From HLUCCA09 sp039189975 (GTDB lineage Bacteria; Pseudomonadota; Alphaproteobacteria; Rhodobacterales; Rhodobacteraceae), in NCBI GenBank assembly GCA_039189975.1, contig JBCCYI010000003.1, forward strand, positions 1-54,487: a stretch of 54,487 nt of DNA, in the 5' to 3' direction. Below the pieces are notes generated by a model that did no database searches, had not been told where the DNA came from, and worked only from the letters and a program-made list of their open reading frames with translations. Position numbers and translations under genes: made by a program. Positions 51,052-54,487 of this stretch are shown here, in pieces (position 1 is the first letter of the stretch; every line of letters starts with the position of its first letter).

Positions 51052-51771
51052 TCAGGACCGTAGCAGGATCTTGTTGGACCCAACGGCTTCGGCAAGGTTC
51101 TCGAACTGCGCAGCGCGTTCTTCCGAGGCATCCGCCGAACGCAGGAGAATCGTTTCAAGCCCCTCGACGAGCTGCAACGCCTCGGCCTGGACCTCCTCGA
51201 TTTCGTCCGAAAGCACAGGCGTCAGCGGGCGGCTCGTCGCCACCTGGCCACTTGAGGCTGGCGCTGAAGCACTGACACGCGGCTCGCTCCTATCACGGTT
51301 CTGGCGAACGACCTGCTCGATGCTGCGCGACGTTTCTGCGAGCGCCGCAGCGGCATCCTCAAACCCTTCGGTGTCCGCCAGCGCCTCTGACGCGTTGTCC
51401 AAGGCATCGGCGATACAATCGACCTGATAGACAGGGTCCAGCGCCTGACAAAGCTGTGTCTGCGAGACCAACCCATCGACCGTCGCCGCCACCTGCGTGC
51501 GTGTTTCCGCTGCGGCGGCCGCTTCCTGCGCAACGGAACCTTCGTCCGTTACGGCTTCTGTCTCTGCCGTCGTCGCTGCACCGGCAGCCCCGCTGGCGGC
51601 GCCACTCGATCCGCCACCGGCGCCAAAGGCCGGCGGCACGAACACCGGCCCGACCGGGTCCACCGTGATCTTGCCCGCCTGCGCCAAGTTGGCGGGCAGG
51701 GCGACCAGAACGGCTGCGGCACATGCAGTAGCGAAGGCTGTGCGCTTCAACAGGCCCATCTCAGAAGACAT
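51052..51771 (-). CDS. Exported helical protein of the caspase operon, unrecognised
   Basis: A 239-residue exported protein. Signal peptide residues 1-32 (ending AQA-GK). A Gly/Ala/Ser-rich stretch near residues 50-80 is a flexible linker; the rest is long, acidic, Ala-rich helices likely to form coiled coils (EEVQAEALQLVEGLETILLR). One Cys pair (LCQALDP and VDCIAD) may form a disulfide. Its ATG overlaps the stop of the upstream barrel-like gene by 11 bases. I do not recognise a family; the gene seems specific to this operon. Confidence 0.75.
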   Translation of the reverse strand: MSSEMGLLKRTAFATACAAAVLVALPANLAQAGKITVDPVGPVFVPPAFGAGGGSSGAASGAAGAATTAETEAVTDEGSVAQEAAAAAETRTQVAATVDGLVSQTQLCQALDPVYQVDCIADALDNASEALADTEGFEDAAAALAETSRSIEQVVRQNRDRSEPRVSASAPASSGQVATSRPLTPVLSDEIEEVQAEALQLVEGLETILLRSADASEERAAQFENLAEAVGSNKILLRS

Positions 51772-52567
51772 TTTCGGAAATCCACGTCAGGGAAAGGATC
51801 ACGCGCTGCTGGTCGTCCTCATCGAAGGCGTCGTTGAGCACGGCTGTCACGCCGACCTGGTCGAAGCCAGGGATCCGAAACGACGCGCCAAGGTCGACAT
51901 TGTCACCGTTGTACGCCGCGCTGACCCCGAATGCTTCGGTCAGACCGATGCCGACCCCCGCGAAGAGCCCGGGCTCGCGTCGGAAGTCGCGCACATCCGT
52001 GCCGCCTCCGAGGGTGACCATCAGCGGGTACAGCGTCCCGCCCGCGCTCAGCGTCGGAAAGGCGGTATACGACACAGACACCGACGGATCGAGCGTATCG
52101 GAATCTCCCCAGGCCGCCAACGTATCGAACGTGACCCCCACGAACGAAGGCACCGCGGCCCCGGCGATCGGCCGGGACGCCTTAACGCTGAAATAGCCCG
52201 AATCCGCGAAGTCATCTTCCAGCGAGGTGATATTGGCGGTGAACTGCAAATCGGCGATGTCTCCCGCCGCGACGCCAAACCCGAAGGCGGCCGACCCGTC
52301 CTCAAGCCCGAGCGCGATGGCGTCGTCGTCATCATCGCGCGCATCGACACGCTCGTCCGTGAAAGACACGGCCGCAAAAACCAGCCCCTGCGGCGCCACC
52401 GTTGCGGGCGGCACCCCAAGCAACGTCACGTTCTTGCGAAAGGCCTCGGCGGCACTGCCGGCCGGAGCCGCTCCGTCTTGCGCCCATGCCCCGACAGCGC
52501 TGATTGCCCCGAGGGTCATGCCAAGGCAGACCCGGCCAAAGCGCAGTTTATCCAGGTGAAACCCCAT
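51761..52567 (-). CDS. Probable outer-membrane beta-barrel protein of the caspase operon
   Basis: A 268-residue exported protein starting at ATG 52567 (a longer frame runs into the upstream gene). Signal peptide to about residue 30 (AVGAWA-QD). The mature part alternates polar and hydrophobic residues in many short strands with acidic turns (for example LQFTANITSLEDDFADSGYF) and ends in Phe, as outer-membrane barrels do for BAM recognition (SLTWISENVF). No family is recognised. It overlaps the caspase gene stop by 20 bases and the next gene's start by 11, so three proteins are made as a unit. Confidence 0.72.
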   Translation of the reverse strand: MGFHLDKLRFGRVCLGMTLGAISAVGAWAQDGAAPAGSAAEAFRKNVTLLGVPPATVAPQGLVFAAVSFTDERVDARDDDDDAIALGLEDGSAAFGFGVAAGDIADLQFTANITSLEDDFADSGYFSVKASRPIAGAAVPSFVGVTFDTLAAWGDSDTLDPSVSVSYTAFPTLSAGGTLYPLMVTLGGGTDVRDFRREPGLFAGVGIGLTEAFGVSAAYNGDNVDLGASFRIPGFDQVGVTAVLNDAFDEDDQQRVILSLTWISENVF

Positions 52568-54059
52568 AGGCCGCGCGCAAACCGCGGCGCGTGCTCGGGC
52601 CGAAGTCCCCATCGAGTGGTCCAATATAAAACTCCCGCTGACGGAGCTGTTCCTGCACCGCCCTTCGCGTTTCGGTTGTGAACATCGTAGGCCGCTCTTC
52701 TAGGATCGCAAGGACCCGCTCACTTCCCGATCGGAGTGCGGCGTATAGGTAACGCGCGGCGTCTTCAGGCCCGAGATCGGGGACGACGCCATCGTCGATC
52801 AGCGCCGCGAAATTGTACTGCGCCTCCGGATGCCGCGCGTCCGCCGCGCGCCGGAAATAGGACAGCGCGACCTGCCGGTCGATCGGGAAACCAAGCCCCC
52901 CCTGGAAGTGCATGAACCCCATATCGTTCAGCGCGTCGGGGAAGCCGCTCTCCGCCGATCTGCGAAAGTAGCTTCGTGCCTGCTCATTGTTTTGGGGAAC
53001 GCCGATCCCCTGCTCGTAAAGCTTAGCCAGCTCGAACTGTGCCACTGCCGAGCCCGCGTCTGCCGCGCGCTTGAAGAGCGCGTAGGCTTCCTCGGGGCGA
53101 AAGTCGCTCGCAGGATTCATGCGCTTATAGGCAAGGCCCACCATCGAGCGGGTGTCTCCCGCATCGGCAAGCGCCAGCAACGCTTCCTCGTCCGAAGTGC
53201 GCAGCGAGGACCAGGCATTGATTACATCGTCAGCGGGAAGCGCGTCCTGGCCCGCCGCAGGACCGGCAAGAAAGTACGGAATGCCCGGCAACGACCCGTA
53301 GACATAGGGCTCTTGTTGATTGCCCGTCTCGTACATGACCTGGTCTCGGACCTGCCGAAACATCAGGCTGATCTCCAGCCCAGCACGCGGGAGTTTGTCC
53401 ATCAGCGCCGTGGCGAAGGGGCTGTTGTCGCCGGCGCCATCGAGCGCGACATGGCCGTCCTTTGCGGCGAAGGCCACGAGCGTGCCCCGGTCCGGCGATG
53501 GCGCGGCGAGACCGCCGCCGCCAGCACTCCGGGTACCATTGGTCTCGCCGGCGGTCGAAGGGGCTTGCGCGGCCTCCAAAGCCACCGACCCGATCGTCTG
53601 CCCGAAGGGAGCATCGCGGCAGGCGTCGAGGATAACGATGCGCATGCGTCGGGCCCGGTCCACAGAGGCAAGAAACTGCGAGAGAGACAAGGACTGCGCC
53701 TGGGCCTCCGCATTCGAAGTGATCTGCGCATCGACAGGCAAGAGGTAGTTTTCACCCTGAACCTGGATGCCATGTCCGGCAAAGTAGATTAACGCGAGAT
53801 CCGCCGTTTCGGCGCGAAACGAAAATGCCTCGAGCCCCTCTTCAACGGCCTCAAGCGGCGCGTCCACAAAGAGCTCGACCTCGAAACCTATCTCACGCAG
53901 GGCAGTCGCCACGCCCTCCGCATCGCGGGACGGGTTCACAAGATCCGGCAGCACCTCGTAGTCGCCCATTCCGATGACCATCGCCACGCGGTCCGAAGCC
54001 ATCACGGGCGCTGCGGCCATGCAAGTCAAGAAGGCCAAAAGCAAAAATGGTCGCGTCAT
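52548..54059 (-). CDS. Exported caspase-like protease with Sel1 repeats and C-terminal peptidoglycan-binding-like region
   Basis: A 503-residue protein. Signal peptide residues 1-22 (PVMA-SD). The C14 caspase-like p20 domain follows: RVAMVIGMGDY opens it, then His96 in FAGHGIQV and Cys147 in DACRDAPFG, the expected dyad. Residues about 315-430 are Sel1/TPR-like repeats (YALFKRAADAGSAVAQFELA), and the last 40 residues (YIGPLDGDFGPSTRRGLRAA) match peptidoglycan-binding domain 1. The ATG at 54059 is preferred to longer starts because it gives the signal. It heads the operon with the barrel and helical proteins. Bacterial caspases are best known inside the cell; an exported one tied to the wall is unusual. 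Confidence 0.87.
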   Translation of the reverse strand: MTRPFLLLAFLTCMAAAPVMASDRVAMVIGMGDYEVLPDLVNPSRDAEGVATALREIGFEVELFVDAPLEAVEEGLEAFSFRAETADLALIYFAGHGIQVQGENYLLPVDAQITSNAEAQAQSLSLSQFLASVDRARRMRIVILDACRDAPFGQTIGSVALEAAQAPSTAGETNGTRSAGGGGLAAPSPDRGTLVAFAAKDGHVALDGAGDNSPFATALMDKLPRAGLEISLMFRQVRDQVMYETGNQQEPYVYGSLPGIPYFLAGPAAGQDALPADDVINAWSSLRTSDEEALLALADAGDTRSMVGLAYKRMNPASDFRPEEAYALFKRAADAGSAVAQFELAKLYEQGIGVPQNNEQARSYFRRSAESGFPDALNDMGFMHFQGGLGFPIDRQVALSYFRRAADARHPEAQYNFAALIDDGVVPDLGPEDAARYLYAALRSGSERVLAILEERPTMFTTETRRAVQEQLRQREFYIGPLDGDFGPSTRRGLRAAYGVSPG

Positions 54060-54487
54060 CCCCAGATCCCCAGGCCGAAATTGGCCAACGATCGGCACGA
54101 TACGCATGCGGCTTTTGCGCATCAAGGGCGCATGCGCAATGCGCCGCCACAGCCTGCGCCAGAGGCTCTACACTCGCGGCACGAGATCAGAGGTCCGTGG
54201 AACACGACCCCGCATGGGCTGCCCTCTCGCCGCTTTTGTGGCTCCTTGCAGCCTTATCCGTGGCGGGCACATCGCTTCACAGCATCGGCAATCCGCTGAC
54301 ACGCTGTGGCGCAGGGCCCAACCCGAGCCCTTTTGAGACAAACCCTCTGTAACATCTCCCGCTCCGGGCACCCCAACCCCCGCCCCGCTGTCACACTCGG
54401 CGCGCGGACACCTGCGCCCGCCCTTGTGTCCCAGGCCATCCGCACGCCAACCCACCTCGCGCCGATGTGATGTGCGCACGCGCGCAG
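54060..54487. other. Upstream region of the caspase operon, with one weak small open frame
   Basis: The 428 bases before the caspase gene to the window end hold its promoter. On the plus strand a GTG-started frame at 54197-54352 would encode 51 residues with one hydrophobic segment (LSPLLWLLAALSVAGTSL) and a weak AGAGG site, but this is poor evidence for a gene. No strong palindrome is seen. What lies beyond the window end is unknown. Confidence 0.3.

Noticed and set aside
54168..54479. Minus-strand frame of 103 codons at the window end
   Set aside because: Arg/Cys/Gly-rich, no ribosome site, no match; probably chance.

Overview
The window is high-GC, densely packed DNA with many 4-base ATGA gene overlaps. 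Its gene content (a class I polyhydroxyalkanoate cluster with an ScfR-type regulator, several ABC and TRAP importers, a DUF6502-DUF5666 pair, a spondin-RTX protein) points to an alphaproteobacterium of the Rhodobacteraceae/Roseobacter group. This placement is an inference from gene content and base composition. I see no rRNA, tRNA, CRISPR array, insertion sequence or prophage.

Layout. (1) 1-95: the last codons of a multicopper oxidase. (2) 317-10939, minus strand: a LuxR-type regulator, then a tightly coupled operon of two dipeptide/oligopeptide-type permeases, a fused double ABC ATPase broken by an in-frame amber codon, a short hydantoinase-A-like protein, two DUF917 proteins and a solute-binding protein with its own terminator. 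(3) 11302-17673: a mixed region with a class V aminotransferase-like enzyme, AraC/GyrI and XRE regulators, a small membrane protein, an unrecognised exported protein and an ADP-ribosylglycohydrolase-family protein. (4) 18010-24212, minus: an FbpABC-like iron(III)-type ABC importer whose ATPase has Gln in place of the Walker A Lys, then a Na/Pi cotransporter-like protein. (5) 24729-30469: an uncharacterised protein, a lone SsuC/TauC-type permease, a NosR-like membrane flavo-iron-sulfur protein coupled to an ApbE flavin transferase with no nosZ nearby, and a DUF4214-like protein. (6) 30874-38245: the ScfR-family regulator diverging from phaB-prpE-phaA-phaC, a storage-polymer module joined to propionate activation. 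(7) 38489-41611, minus: DUF5666, DUF6502 and a spondin-RTX protein. (8) 41931-46568, minus: a complete TRAP transporter (DctP, DctQ, DctM) with an isocitrate lyase/PEP mutase-family enzyme, plus an SDR dehydrogenase. (9) 46974-54059, minus: a run of exported proteins: a caspase-like protease with Sel1 repeats, an outer-membrane barrel-like protein, an exported helical protein, a phosphate-binding-protein/OmpA fusion, and two TRAP-type binding proteins without membrane subunits.

How they fit. Regions 2, 4 and 8 are uptake systems; 2 and 8 carry enzymes that probably process the imported compound. Region 6 links short-chain acyl-CoA sensing to PHA synthesis and propionyl-CoA supply. Region 5 is an electron-transfer pair in which ApbE would attach FMN to the NosR-like protein. 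The best candidates for undescribed biology are the periplasmic caspase operon of region 9, the HyuA-DUF917-DUF917 importer operon of region 2, and the NosR-ApbE pair without nitrous-oxide reductase. The two lesions in ABC ATPases (amber codon at 7103-7105; Walker A K to Q at 18925-18927) deserve checking against raw reads.
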